Position numbers and translations under genes: made by a program
In this document: in pieces, positions 36,256 to 45,229 of the stretch
Numbering within the stretch: the stretch's first letter is position 1
Layout: every line of letters begins with the position of its first letter
The notes under the pieces: model-generated
The model's input: only the letters and a program-made list of their open reading frames with translations
The model's database searches: none
Told to the model about the DNA's origin: nothing
From: Granulosicoccus sp045106475
Lineage (GTDB): Bacteria > Pseudomonadota > Gammaproteobacteria > Granulosicoccales > Granulosicoccaceae
Length of the DNA: 64,000 nucleotides
Direction: 5' to 3'
Assembly: GCA_045106475.1 (NCBI GenBank)
Contig: JBGCEO010000070.1
Coordinates: forward strand, 8,893-72,892

Positions 36256-37913
36256 GTAATCAGGGATCTCCCGCTGTCGAACCGGTGCTCACTATTGAAG
36301 ACCTTCACGTTCAACTTCCTACAGGCAGTGAGCGTAAATACGCCGTCGAAAATGTAAGCTATTCACTGTTGCCTAAAGAGATTCTGTGCGTGGTCGGCGA
36401 ATCCGGTTCAGGAAAGTCTCTAACCGCACGTTCGATAATGGGTCTCCTACCCGCTCCCTACGTCCGCTACGAAAAAGGCCGTATCCTGTTTGAAGGCGAA
36501 GACCTCACCCAGGCAAGTCCGGAGAGAATGCGACAAGTGCGTGGTAGCGAGATATCCATGATTTTTCAGGAACCGATGACTGCACTTAATCCAGTAATGC
36601 GTATCGGTAATCAGATAGACGAAGTCATACGTTTCCACGTTGACAAGTCGCGCCGGGATCGACGCAAGCTCGCACTAGAACTACTCGAAGATGTGCAATT
36701 ACCAGATCCACCAAGAATCATGGATGCCTATCCCCACGAGTTGTCGGGCGGGCAACGTCAGAGAGCCATGATTGCCATGGCATTGGCACTGGAGCCAAAA
36801 ATCCTGATAGCTGACGAACCTACAACAGCATTGGATGTTACAACGCAGGCACAAATTCTGAGGCTTATAAAAACGCTGCAGGCAAAGCACGACACAGGGG
36901 TTTTATTCATCACCCATGATTTTGGTGTTGTGGCAGATATAGCCGATAGAGTGGCCGTGATGCAACATGGCAAGATAGTGGAGATAGGATCCGTGGATAA
37001 GGTTCTCAACCACCCCGAACATCCCTATACACAGGCTTTGACAGAGGCTGTTCCCAGTCTGGTGCCGCGCGCAGACAAACATGTGAAGGACTCTCCGGTG
37101 CTGGTGGTAGAAGATCTGATCAAGACCTATCGATCAGGTGGAGGATGGTTTGGACTGGGCAATGCTGTAAAAGAGGTTCACGCCTGTGACCACGTCAATG
37201 TCACTCTGAACGAAGGCGAAACCCTGGGTGTAGTTGGTGAGTCAGGTTCGGGCAAATCTACACTTGCTCGATGTATTGTACGTTTACACAGCAGTGAATC
37301 AGGCTCAATACTGTATCGGGGTCAGGATCTAAACCAACTGGATCGTGCGGGCATGCGTCCTTATCGTTCAAAAATTCAGATGGTATTTCAAGACCCTTAT
37401 GCGTCATTAAATCCGCGTGCAACAGTGGGCAGAATCATCACAGAAGGGCCTATAATTCTCGGTGACTCCCGATCAGAAGCCGAAGCACGTGCACGAGAAA
37501 TGCTCGACCTGGTCGGCCTGGACGCTAGAGCCTTTGAGCGCTACCCGCATGAGTTTAGTGGTGGTCAACGTCAGCGCATTGGCTTGGCGAGAGCGCTGGC
37601 ACTGCAGCCGGAAATTCTGGTGGCGGATGAACCCGTGTCGGCACTTGATGTATCAATTCAGGCGCAGGTGCTCGACCTGTTGGCAGATATTCGCGAACGC
37701 TTGAAACTATCTATGGTTTTTATCACGCATGACCTTCGTGTAGCAGCTCAGGTATGTGATCGTATTGCCGTAATGAGGCTTGGCAAGGTAGTTGAGCAAG
37801 GACCAACCAGAAAACTATTCGAAAATGCAGAGCACCCCTATACACAGGAGCTGCTTGAAGCCGTTCCTGGAAAAGAATGGAGCCGTAAGCGCTTGTTGGC
37901 ATCCAGCCCTTAG
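36252..37913 (+). CDS. ABC importer ATPase with two fused nucleotide-binding domains (DppD-DppF/GsiA type)
   Basis: A 553-residue protein with two ATP-binding cassettes in one chain. Domain 1: Walker A GESGSGKS (49-56), signature LSGGQRQR, Walker B LIADEPTTALD. Domain 2: a second GESGSGKST, signature FSGGQRQRIGLARALAL, Walker B LVADEPVSALD. Each half ends with the oligopeptide-type C-terminal region (EHPYTQALTEAVPS; EHPYTQELLEAVPG), where the family often carries iron-sulfur cysteines; I see none here. It overlaps the permease gene by four bases, closing the importer operon. Confidence 0.94.
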   Translation: MSNQGSPAVEPVLTIEDLHVQLPTGSERKYAVENVSYSLLPKEILCVVGESGSGKSLTARSIMGLLPAPYVRYEKGRILFEGEDLTQASPERMRQVRGSEISMIFQEPMTALNPVMRIGNQIDEVIRFHVDKSRRDRRKLALELLEDVQLPDPPRIMDAYPHELSGGQRQRAMIAMALALEPKILIADEPTTALDVTTQAQILRLIKTLQAKHDTGVLFITHDFGVVADIADRVAVMQHGKIVEIGSVDKVLNHPEHPYTQALTEAVPSLVPRADKHVKDSPVLVVEDLIKTYRSGGGWFGLGNAVKEVHACDHVNVTLNEGETLGVVGESGSGKSTLARCIVRLHSSESGSILYRGQDLNQLDRAGMRPYRSKIQMVFQDPYASLNPRATVGRIITEGPIILGDSRSEAEARAREMLDLVGLDARAFERYPHEFSGGQRQRIGLARALALQPEILVADEPVSALDVSIQAQVLDLLADIRERLKLSMVFITHDLRVAAQVCDRIAVMRLGKVVEQGPTRKLFENAEHPYTQELLEAVPGKEWSRKRLLASSP

Positions 37914-37947
37914 CATTCGCCGCCCACTGAGAAGCAAAAAGCAGCAG

Positions 37948-39093
37948 TCAATCCTCAATACCCGGCTCAGTCGGGCTGAGAGAGCTAAGAAATGCAACTA
38001 AATCATCTCTATCCCGATCATCCAAATCCAGCGGCCGAATGATAGCTTCGCCATCGCTATGTATTCGGTCAGGATCAACATCAGCATAGGCGTCTACCAC
38101 ATCTCTTAGCGTAGCAAGACTGCCATCATGCATATACGGTGCAGTAAATAATAGATTTCTCAATGACGGCGTTCGCCATTGACCGAAGTTAACTTGCCCA
38201 AGCGTTACTGTGCGAGTTTTTTGTATTTCCCTCTTTTGCCTGGTTCCGTTATATCTGCTTATTAAATTGTATCGATCTGTGCGCACACGCTTTATACCCT
38301 CATACCTACCCGGATCCACCTGACCAATGCCCGTAAAAAATGGACGCCCTGTATCATGGAACTCCTGGTTAGAAAAATTCGGTCCGTAGTGACACACATG
38401 GCAGTTACCCTCACCCAGAAAAATTGATAACCCACGCCTTGCATCAGCTGGGTAACTATCAATAGCTTCTCCCTCGCCCTTTTCCAGCACTGCCGATCGA
38501 AATGCATCAAATGCTGTTGCTCGCGATTGCAAGGTCCTCATATAAGCAGCTATGGCCTTGGCTGCAAGTACGATCAGGGACTCGTCATCATCCAGCGGCT
38601 GTCCAGCACGCTCCAGTCTCTGCATAACATCAGTTTGCATCCTTAAACGAGATGCAATCGATTCGATGTTTCCATTGAGCTCTATGTCTGACAACATCGG
38701 CCTTAAAGAAGCTGCCCACAAACTATCCGCTCCGCCATCCCAACCAAACCAGCGCTGCAGGCCTACATCCAACAAACCCTGGGTGTTGCGAACATGAACA
38801 CCAGCGCCAACCGCTACAGCCAGGCCATCGGTAAATCCAAGCGCTGCTTCATGGCAGCTCGCGCATGAGCGACTGCCATCGCCTGAAAAGTAAGTACTCC
38901 TGAACAGTACCTCTCCAAGTTGTTCAGCCCACGGCAGGCCCGACAATTCATTGCCCGCATCAGGCTGAAGCGTCATCGGCCAAGGGCCAAACGCACGCAG
39001 CATATGACGCTCCGTGTCACCTACTCTGTTATCAGCTTGAACAACAGACGCTGCAAGCAGCCAAACCAGCGCTGTTAAAATCCAGCGGTTCAT
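37948..39093 (-). CDS. Di-haem cytochrome c peroxidase / MauG-like protein
   Basis: A 381-residue periplasmic protein with a signal peptide (about 1-20, cut after VQA). Two c-type haem sites are seen: CASCH (77-81) and CHVCH (231-235). Other family marks are LGEVLFRSTYFSGDGSRSC, AALGFTDG, SLWAASLRPML, and PSLRNLLFTAPYMHDGSLATL near the C-terminus, where the Met or Tyr axial ligand of the second haem should lie. Whether it is a peroxidase or a MauG-type oxidase that matures another protein cannot be decided here. It follows the amidohydrolase-YtkA gene by 40 bases on the same strand, so they may be an operon. Confidence 0.88.
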   Translation of the reverse strand: MNRWILTALVWLLAASVVQADNRVGDTERHMLRAFGPWPMTLQPDAGNELSGLPWAEQLGEVLFRSTYFSGDGSRSCASCHEAALGFTDGLAVAVGAGVHVRNTQGLLDVGLQRWFGWDGGADSLWAASLRPMLSDIELNGNIESIASRLRMQTDVMQRLERAGQPLDDDESLIVLAAKAIAAYMRTLQSRATAFDAFRSAVLEKGEGEAIDSYPADARRGLSIFLGEGNCHVCHYGPNFSNQEFHDTGRPFFTGIGQVDPGRYEGIKRVRTDRYNLISRYNGTRQKREIQKTRTVTLGQVNFGQWRTPSLRNLLFTAPYMHDGSLATLRDVVDAYADVDPDRIHSDGEAIIRPLDLDDRDRDDLVAFLSSLSPTEPGIED

Positions 39094-39133
39094 TTAGCTT
39101 TTTCTGAACCGCAGCTAAATGTTCTGAACATGA

Positions 39134-40336
39134 CTAGCGGACCTGAAACTCATGACTTAAGGTTTTACGAAAATCTCCCACTCGCACATCCACACTCCAC
39201 AGCCAGTTCCCGGGCATGTGCAAAACCACGCCTTCCACTCGGATCTGATGTCGTTGCTCACTTTTTTCGTAAACCGTATGGGTTGGCGCGTAGTTCATTC
39301 CGTGTCCATGAGCTGGCATGGTGGCATCAAGCGTAACTGTAGCGCCAGCCATTGCAGCGCCACATACAGTTACCGTGACTGGGAATGGTTGACTCACGGC
39401 GATGCTTTCCAAAGGCTGAATACTGACTACAAGACCGTCATCTTCAATTACGAAACCATGATCAGTTAAAGCACAATCCAAATGAGCTGCAGTTTTGCGA
39501 TTTGCTTGCCAAACCGGCATTATCAATTCATGTGCATTTTTCCACGCTATGTTCTGGGCAAGATCCTTAGGCAGAGTGGCAAGCCATTCGCGAGAAACTT
39601 CCGCATGCGACGGAATAAAATAGATTCGCTCCGGCGTATAGGTGTCGGTACCCAGCATCATTCGATCCGGATGTTTTTTAAACAATTCGATCCAGGCGTC
39701 ATCAAGTTGTCCACCACGCCCAACATCTGATCGATAGGCAAGATCAGCCCACAACCTATCGTGCTTATCGAGCATGGCGGATATTTTGGCAGGCTCATCA
39801 AAACCCGAATGCGCCCAGATAATTTTTACGGTTGGGCTTTGTGCCAGCAAACGTGCAATCGCCTCTGCATCCGAGTGAGCATGCAGGATAAGATTATGTA
39901 GATCTGCTAACTCAACAATCCGTCTTGGAATAGGAAGATCTGCAGTGTCGCCAAAAAGGTGAAACTCGCCGATTGACGCATAGCGATTATTCTCCAGAAG
40001 CGTTTCTACGTACGACAGGTTTTCTTCGCTCGTATACCAGGTATTAAGTTGTCCACGACGCGTATAGGGGCGCAGGCCCGGAACGATCAGATCCGGAGCC
40101 AAAGCAAGGAGTAACTGAGTACCCTGATCATCGGAACTCGAGACGAGCGCAAACTTGAGATTGGCCTCGCGCATAATCTCAACAACACGCTCCGGTGGCG
40201 TTAGTTCGACCGAATCGTGACTATAGTGAACATGCGCATCAGCAATGGGAATTGAGGCTTTCGATTGAGCCAACACATCACCCACCCCGAATATCAAGTT
40301 CGGCAATAGGGTAAGCCCTAAAATGCTTTTTAACAT
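39134..40336 (-). CDS. Exported amidohydrolase fused to a YtkA-like domain
   Basis: A 400-residue protein with a signal peptide (about 1-23). Residues about 30-270 form an amidohydrolase-2-like TIM barrel: DAHVHY (33-38), SIGEFHLFG, LILHAHSDAEA, IIWAHSGFDEP and MMLGTDTY supply the expected metal-binding His and Asp residues. After about residue 300 comes a beta domain with the YtkA pattern (DATMPAHGHGMNYAPTHTV, VVLHMPGNWLWSVDV), a motif family associated with copper handling and cytochrome oxidase assembly. This fusion is unusual as far as I know. It precedes the di-haem MauG-like gene, hinting at a shared periplasmic redox or metal role. Confidence 0.78.
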   Translation of the reverse strand: MLKSILGLTLLPNLIFGVGDVLAQSKASIPIADAHVHYSHDSVELTPPERVVEIMREANLKFALVSSSDDQGTQLLLALAPDLIVPGLRPYTRRGQLNTWYTSEENLSYVETLLENNRYASIGEFHLFGDTADLPIPRRIVELADLHNLILHAHSDAEAIARLLAQSPTVKIIWAHSGFDEPAKISAMLDKHDRLWADLAYRSDVGRGGQLDDAWIELFKKHPDRMMLGTDTYTPERIYFIPSHAEVSREWLATLPKDLAQNIAWKNAHELIMPVWQANRKTAAHLDCALTDHGFVIEDDGLVVSIQPLESIAVSQPFPVTVTVCGAAMAGATVTLDATMPAHGHGMNYAPTHTVYEKSEQRHQIRVEGVVLHMPGNWLWSVDVRVGDFRKTLSHEFQVR

Positions 40337-40529
40337 GACTTCAACTAGTTTCGCCAGATGTCCTTGATTCTAGCTTTACCACACATTTAAGTCTTGAAGA
40401 AGTCGGCCAAACTGTTTGTAATTGAGATCCAGACAGCAAACCTGAGTCTGAATTGCTGGCTGAGAAGCCGCTATCTATCCAAACGGATTGCCCGCTAACC
40501 AGATGAATCTACTGGGATACGGCCTTTAC

Positions 40530-42104
40530 TCAGCAGCCAAGCACAGACAACAGCAGTGATTGCTCAGTTGGAACCGAAGAACCACTCTGACAGCTATTGA
40601 CATTCCACTGAACGAAGCCTGATTCGCTACTGCCTGCAGCCGATAGTGAATAGTCGAGTTGTAGCGGTCCTCCGCTAACAAGAGCTCTATCGGAAGAACT
40701 TTCATTCGCTGCATTTAATCGTGTACCGGCAGGGCCAGCCAGACTAGCGCTAAAAGACATATTGCCGAAATCTGAGTCAAGCAAGTTAGCCTCTAAGATC
40801 ATATTCAATGCACTATTGAAAACCAGTTGCTCTGCACGCTCTTCAAATGCGAACGAAAACGCCTGAAGCGCAAGGTTTACAGAGAAACTACCGGCTTCTT
40901 CGATACGCAATGGACCATTAACAAACCCAAGCCTGCTGACTGCAAATTGGCCTGTGTTGCTATCCATATCCAGCCGCCCGGTAAACCCGGAAAATGCTAC
41001 ATTAAACGGCTCTGCTGCAAACCCGCTGAACTGTGTAGCGCCTAATTCAATCTCAACACTTGCTGTGCCTTGATCATTATCGTGATCCAGCGATATCAGC
41101 AGTGAAGGTGCCATGGATAAGCTACCGCCATCTGCGTAACTAATTAGTAAGCCTTCAATTAGCTCTATGCGAAAATTCCCGGCCTCCTCAGCTTCTCTAT
41201 CGCTACGAACACTGGATTGCATTCTTACGCTCCCCTCTACCCGTTGAATGTCACTATCGACAAAGGCACCCCCGGACAGTTGGTTTGAATAGCGCTCCAT
41301 TTCTTGAAGAGTGCCCAGATTGAGCGTATATGAGGCGTTCAATGGCCCATAGGCGATGCCAAGTAGCGGTTGACTGCTATAGAGGTAAGTAATTTCTCCA
41401 CGCTGCTCTGTTACTGCGTCTAACTGAACGGTCAAGTTGCTCATAACTTGCTGACAGGCTACTGACTCTGCAGCGCTAGTGTTGACATCACTCAGCATAG
41501 AATCACAAATGAACACATCATCAGGATCAATCGTTATGCTATTGCCGTTTCGTTGTACTTGTGCTGCATTGTTCTCGCCTAAACCAAGTGTGGCCTCTAC
41601 CACACGCTGAGTCTGTTCAGATGAACTGCTTGCGAGTAGACTATCAAGTGCCGCGATTGCCCCTGTATCTAACTGAATAAGTTCTAGCCCGGTGGCATCA
41701 TTCAATAGCTGAGAATCGGGCTGGCGAGAAAACAGACTGCCGGCATCAAGAAGCATGTCGGGCAGTAATGCGGTATTGCTTGCAAGCAATGAATTACCAT
41801 CCTGGTTTATTCGCTTTGCAGCAGAAAGATTAACAGTAATTCCTTGTGCCGCGTTCGAGGCTGCAGCTTCTTGTAGAGCCTCAGTTTCAACTGCGTCAGC
41901 CAACGGACTAGAGTCACCTTGAGAAACATCAACCACATTATTAACACTGACAGCAGCTGCGAATGCGGGTGCACTTGCGTCTCCCCCACCTCCGCCACAT
42001 GCGCTAAGCATCAACAAAACCACAGGTGCAATACTTAGGCGTGATCGGTTCGAATGTACACAAGAATTGCTTCTAAATGGCATCAGAGAAGTAGGGTATT
42101 GCAT
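40530..42104 (-). CDS. Large Gly-lipobox lipoprotein of unknown function
   Basis: A 524-residue predicted lipoprotein. A basic N-terminus and hydrophobic stretch end in the lipobox LLMLSACGGGGGD (lipid Cys at about 36), with the Gly run typical of outer-membrane lipoproteins. The mature part has many short beta-like strands (YTLNLGTLQEM, GSLSMAPSLLISLDHD, FNVAFSGFTGRLDMDSN) suggestive of a repeated beta fold. Six or so cysteines occur, some near the end (NSCQSGSS, LSVLGC). No family recognised. It is not tightly linked to its neighbours. Confidence 0.7.
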   Translation of the reverse strand: MQYPTSLMPFRSNSCVHSNRSRLSIAPVVLLMLSACGGGGGDASAPAFAAAVSVNNVVDVSQGDSSPLADAVETEALQEAAASNAAQGITVNLSAAKRINQDGNSLLASNTALLPDMLLDAGSLFSRQPDSQLLNDATGLELIQLDTGAIAALDSLLASSSSEQTQRVVEATLGLGENNAAQVQRNGNSITIDPDDVFICDSMLSDVNTSAAESVACQQVMSNLTVQLDAVTEQRGEITYLYSSQPLLGIAYGPLNASYTLNLGTLQEMERYSNQLSGGAFVDSDIQRVEGSVRMQSSVRSDREAEEAGNFRIELIEGLLISYADGGSLSMAPSLLISLDHDNDQGTASVEIELGATQFSGFAAEPFNVAFSGFTGRLDMDSNTGQFAVSRLGFVNGPLRIEEAGSFSVNLALQAFSFAFEERAEQLVFNSALNMILEANLLDSDFGNMSFSASLAGPAGTRLNAANESSSDRALVSGGPLQLDYSLSAAGSSESGFVQWNVNSCQSGSSVPTEQSLLLSVLGC

Positions 42105-42434
42105 TAAATATGGCTCCTGCGTGAGTTTCGTAATAGTTCCCCAGGCAGGGCTAGCCGGAAAGCAGAGAAGCTAACGAAATCCTTGTAAGGAGTTACAATC
42201 GACAGCCAACACCAGATTCTTAGCTCAATGAACACACAACGCCAACTGTGACCTTTTTGCAAGGGTCGCGATGTGAACTGATGCACCGATTGCCAGGGGT
42301 AGCGAGCAGGTCCTCTTATTGCTCATGCAAGATAGATGATAGGATAATTCAGCGCTACTCTTAAAGGCCGCCCGAACAAGCTAATTGATATTATCCAGGT
42401 TGGGTAAGCGCACTATTGATCGACGTTAACTATA
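42105..42434. other. Divergent intergenic region, no gene seen
   Basis: 330 bases between the lipoprotein gene (minus) and the kinase-like gene (plus). It must contain both promoters. I see no convincing open frame with a ribosome binding site, no tRNA and no strong hairpin. Confidence 0.5.
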
Positions 42435-43421
42435 ATGAACAATGCAGATGGTCTAAGTGAAAGCAGCAAAGCATTCATCAAACAATCGCTACAAGCAAAC
42501 ACCTTTCATAGCGAGGAGCAGATCCAGTCCTTGTGGGGTGAACAGGGATGTATCGTCAGACTGCAAACAGATTCAGAAAATAATCCTAGTGCAATCTTAA
42601 AACTGATTAGCATCAATCAACATGCTGCTCACCCGCGAGGTTGGAATACCAATCGCTCGTTTGAGCGCAAAGTTCGATCCTATGATGTAGAGTGTGTCTG
42701 GTATCAGAATTACGCGCGCTTATGCGGAGAGAAATGCAAAGTACCAGTACCTCTGGGAGTGCTTATAGAGAAGAAAAAGCGGCTAATACTTCTGGAAGAT
42801 CTTTCTACTGACTACCCGAGAATTTGCTCACAACTTAACGTTGAGCAGGCGTGTGTTTGTCTAGGCTGGCTAGCCAGATTTCACGCACAATTTATGAGCA
42901 ACAAAGGACTTGGACTTTGGGATGAAGGATGTTACTGGCATCTTGATACCCGCCAGGATGAATACGCTGCGATGGAAGATGGAACCATCAAAAAGGCAGC
43001 GCGTGAACTGGACAGACGCTTGCGTGAAACACCTTATCAATGCCTGGTACATGGCGACGCAAAACTAGCCAACTTCTGTTTCAGCAACGATTTGAATCAA
43101 GTCGCTGCAGTTGATTTTCAGTATGTAGGCCGGGGATGCGGAATGAGAGATGTAGCCTACTTTCTGGGAAGTTGTTTAACCGAATCCGAGTGTGCTCAAC
43201 ACGAAAAACTGTTGCTGGACCACTACTTCACTCAATTGAATCACGCATTAAGAACAGTCATGAGCAGGGCTGAACGCCAGTCCCTTGAAGCACAGTGGCG
43301 AGCCTTATACGCGATTGCCTGGACGGATTTCTATCGTTTTCTATTGGGGTGGATGCCCACCCATCAAAAAATAAATAGCTATACACGCTTGCTAGCCAAG
43401 CAGGCAATATCACAACTTTGA
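42435..43421 (+). CDS. Choline/ecdysteroid-kinase-like (APH fold) phosphotransferase
   Basis: A 328-residue protein of the aminoglycoside phosphotransferase/protein-kinase-like fold. The catalytic loop is LVHGDAKLANFCF (expected base Asp in HGD), followed by AAVDFQYVGRGCGMRDVAYFLG, where Asp in VDF is the metal ligand. LILLEDLSTDYPR is the hinge region. The pattern 'VDFQ..GRG.G..DVAYF' points to the EcKinase/choline-kinase-like branch rather than antibiotic resistance enzymes. Alone between the lipoprotein and fasciclin genes. The substrate, probably a small alcohol or sterol-like molecule, is not known. Confidence 0.82.
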   Translation: MNNADGLSESSKAFIKQSLQANTFHSEEQIQSLWGEQGCIVRLQTDSENNPSAILKLISINQHAAHPRGWNTNRSFERKVRSYDVECVWYQNYARLCGEKCKVPVPLGVLIEKKKRLILLEDLSTDYPRICSQLNVEQACVCLGWLARFHAQFMSNKGLGLWDEGCYWHLDTRQDEYAAMEDGTIKKAARELDRRLRETPYQCLVHGDAKLANFCFSNDLNQVAAVDFQYVGRGCGMRDVAYFLGSCLTESECAQHEKLLLDHYFTQLNHALRTVMSRAERQSLEAQWRALYAIAWTDFYRFLLGWMPTHQKINSYTRLLAKQAISQL

Positions 43422-43604
43422 AATAGGGATACCACCTCGTTCACGCGAAAAACAATGCATGTTCACACAGAATTCACGTAGAGAATAGCGAGTGAAAACA
43501 CCTATAAATATCGAGTAAAACTTTAAAATCCAGGTCAGTTTTTCCAGCGTAAGCTTGGTCGTTACAAACGAAATATTCCTCTCATCTAACAAATGGAAAT
43601 TACC

Positions 43605-44084
43605 ATGAAACGTCTACTTGCAATTGTCGCTGGCGCAGCCTTAACTCTATCCGCCCACGCTGGCGATATGAAAAAAGATATAGTTGATACAGCCGCCGGT
43701 GCTGGAACGTTTAACACCCTTGTTGCTGCAGTCCAAGCGGCCGATCTTGTCGACACACTCAAAGGCGAAGGTCCCTTCACAGTATTCGCACCTTCGGATG
43801 ACGCATTTGCTGCACTGCCCGAGGGTACCGTTGAAGATTTGTTAAAGCCGGAAAATAAAGAGCAGCTAATTGCCATCCTTACCTATCATGTGGTGTCCGG
43901 AAAAGTCATGGCAGCTGATGTGGCTGGCGCAGAAACAATGGCATCATCCGTACAAGGAGGAGAGCTGATGATAGATGGCACAGAAGGAGTGAAGGTTAAC
44001 GGTGCCACCGTTACTCAAGCCGATATCGAAACCAGCAATGGCGTGATCCATGTAATCGACACCGTGATCATTCCGCAGTCCTAG
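43605..44084 (+). CDS. Secreted fasciclin (FAS1) domain protein
   Basis: A 159-residue exported protein starting at the ATG at 43605. Signal peptide about 1-19 (KRLLAIVAGAALTLSAHAG). A single FAS1 domain fills the rest: FNTLVAAVQAADLVDTLKGEGPFTVFAPSDDAFAALP (H1 box, in parts), YHVVSGKVMAADV (YH motif) and the closing GVIHVIDTVIIP. Such proteins are stably folded periplasmic or secreted proteins with adhesion-related roles in some organisms. Single gene, closed by a strong terminator. Confidence 0.93.
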   Translation: MKRLLAIVAGAALTLSAHAGDMKKDIVDTAAGAGTFNTLVAAVQAADLVDTLKGEGPFTVFAPSDDAFAALPEGTVEDLLKPENKEQLIAILTYHVVSGKVMAADVAGAETMASSVQGGELMIDGTEGVKVNGATVTQADIETSNGVIHVIDTVIIPQS

Positions 44085-44132
44085 CCATGGGCCTGTCACT
44101 GAACTGGCAGATACTGGAGCAAATATAGGACA

Positions 44133-44175
44133 ACACCACCCGGATTCGTTAATATTTCCGGGTGGTGTGTTTTTT
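44133..44175 (+). terminator. Rho-independent terminator of the fasciclin gene
   Basis: A perfect 12-base stem ACACCACCCGGA / TCCGGGTGGTGT with a 12-base loop, followed after one G by six T residues (44170-44175). It lies 49 bases after the fasciclin stop codon. Confidence 0.92.
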
Positions 44176-44274
44176 GCCGATTTTCCAAGCGGCACCTGCA
44201 GTATTACTAGGGTTTCTACCTATATACGGACGTGCTCACTTTCGGTAAGATCGTTCCAACCAGAGGAGACTAAA

Positions 44275-44505
44275 ATGGTAGGTCCGTCCGTCAATGCGCC
44301 ATTTAAAGCTGTTGATCCCGTTCAACCGAACAGCGATCAGCGCCTGAATGCCTCTGCGCGCCCAACAGACAACAAGGACCCAGCCTGGTTTCTTCCACAG
44401 GGCACTTCCAGCCTACGACCCATTTCGGCCATTGATGACCCTTCCCTTCAGGGCGCCAGTCCTGATGGTGTAGCCAGCCGTATTCTCTCGCACATCGGTG
44501 CTTGA
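44275..44505 (+). CDS. Small hypothetical protein next to the type III secretion locus
   Basis: A 76-residue protein; the ATG at 44275 has AGAGGAGA upstream at good spacing. It is rich in Pro, Ser, Asn and Asp (VDPVQPNSDQRLNASARPTD), looks largely disordered and ends with a helix-like GVASRILSHIGA. No signal peptide or family recognised. It overlaps the next gene by eight bases and the pair converges on the secretion operon. A secreted substrate or chaperone partner role is possible but only from position. Confidence 0.6.
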   Translation: MVGPSVNAPFKAVDPVQPNSDQRLNASARPTDNKDPAWFLPQGTSSLRPISAIDDPSLQGASPDGVASRILSHIGA

Positions 44506-45172
44506 GGCTAACGCCCAACCCTTTGATTTACACGCAGATCCAGATTGGCACTCTGCCGCCCAGGATCTGATCAGCGGCCTGTGTGCTTTACCTGATTCCG
44601 AGCAGCAAATAGAACTGTTGGAAACGGTTTGTGTTCGCCTGGGTGATCGGCTTTACCCCGCGTTTCTACAAATCTTGCATGTGATAGATCAGCATGCCGA
44701 TGAACAAGCGCGCGCAATCATGTCCAGGACACTGGTTGATTGCCTGCAATCAGGTCGACTACCTTCCGGTAAATTGTCTGCCTGGGGTTCAAGCTCATTC
44801 ACTGGAGATAGCGCATTCGGGCAGAGTCGTCGTTTAGGCCCGGTTGAGTTCGTCTGCGCATGGTATGCGCAACCCAGTAGTGAAACCCCGATGTCGCAAC
44901 AGCAATTTTCACTCATTCTAGAAAGCCTTTTATCACTGGTAGCCAGCGACAGTACCGCGAAACAGCTTTATTGCTACAAATTGATTGCTGATGCGGAAGA
45001 TCCTTTGGGCGGATCGCTATCCAGCCAAACCCGAACCGGCCTTCTTGAAATGGTCAAAAAGTGGCAAACCATACCTACCGATGAGTCTAATGCTTCGGCG
45101 GTTGATGCATTTTTATCTGCTCTGCAGCAAGAGAGTTTACTCAACCAGATCAGCAATCGGCCATTTAGCTGA
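44498..45172 (+). CDS. Hypothetical helical protein convergent with the type III secretion operon
   Basis: A 224-residue soluble protein, starting with GTG at 44498 within the end of the preceding small gene. It looks all-helical (ELLETVCVRLGDRLYPAFLQ, AIMSRTLVDCLQSGRLPSGK, SLILESLLSLVASDSTAKQL) with a distinctive centre SRRLGPVEFVCAWYAQP (about 112-128). I do not recognise the family. The stop is 57 bases from the stop of sctT on the other strand. Coupling to the small gene upstream suggests that the two products work together, perhaps with the secretion system. Confidence 0.6.
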   Translation: MLEANAQPFDLHADPDWHSAAQDLISGLCALPDSEQQIELLETVCVRLGDRLYPAFLQILHVIDQHADEQARAIMSRTLVDCLQSGRLPSGKLSAWGSSSFTGDSAFGQSRRLGPVEFVCAWYAQPSSETPMSQQQFSLILESLLSLVASDSTAKQLYCYKLIADAEDPLGGSLSSQTRTGLLEMVKKWQTIPTDESNASAVDAFLSALQQESLLNQISNRPFS

Positions 45173-45229
45173 CACTATGCTCTTCTGTGCATGGCCCCCT
45201 CTTCGTTAATCCACCGCTAACCAATTCAA

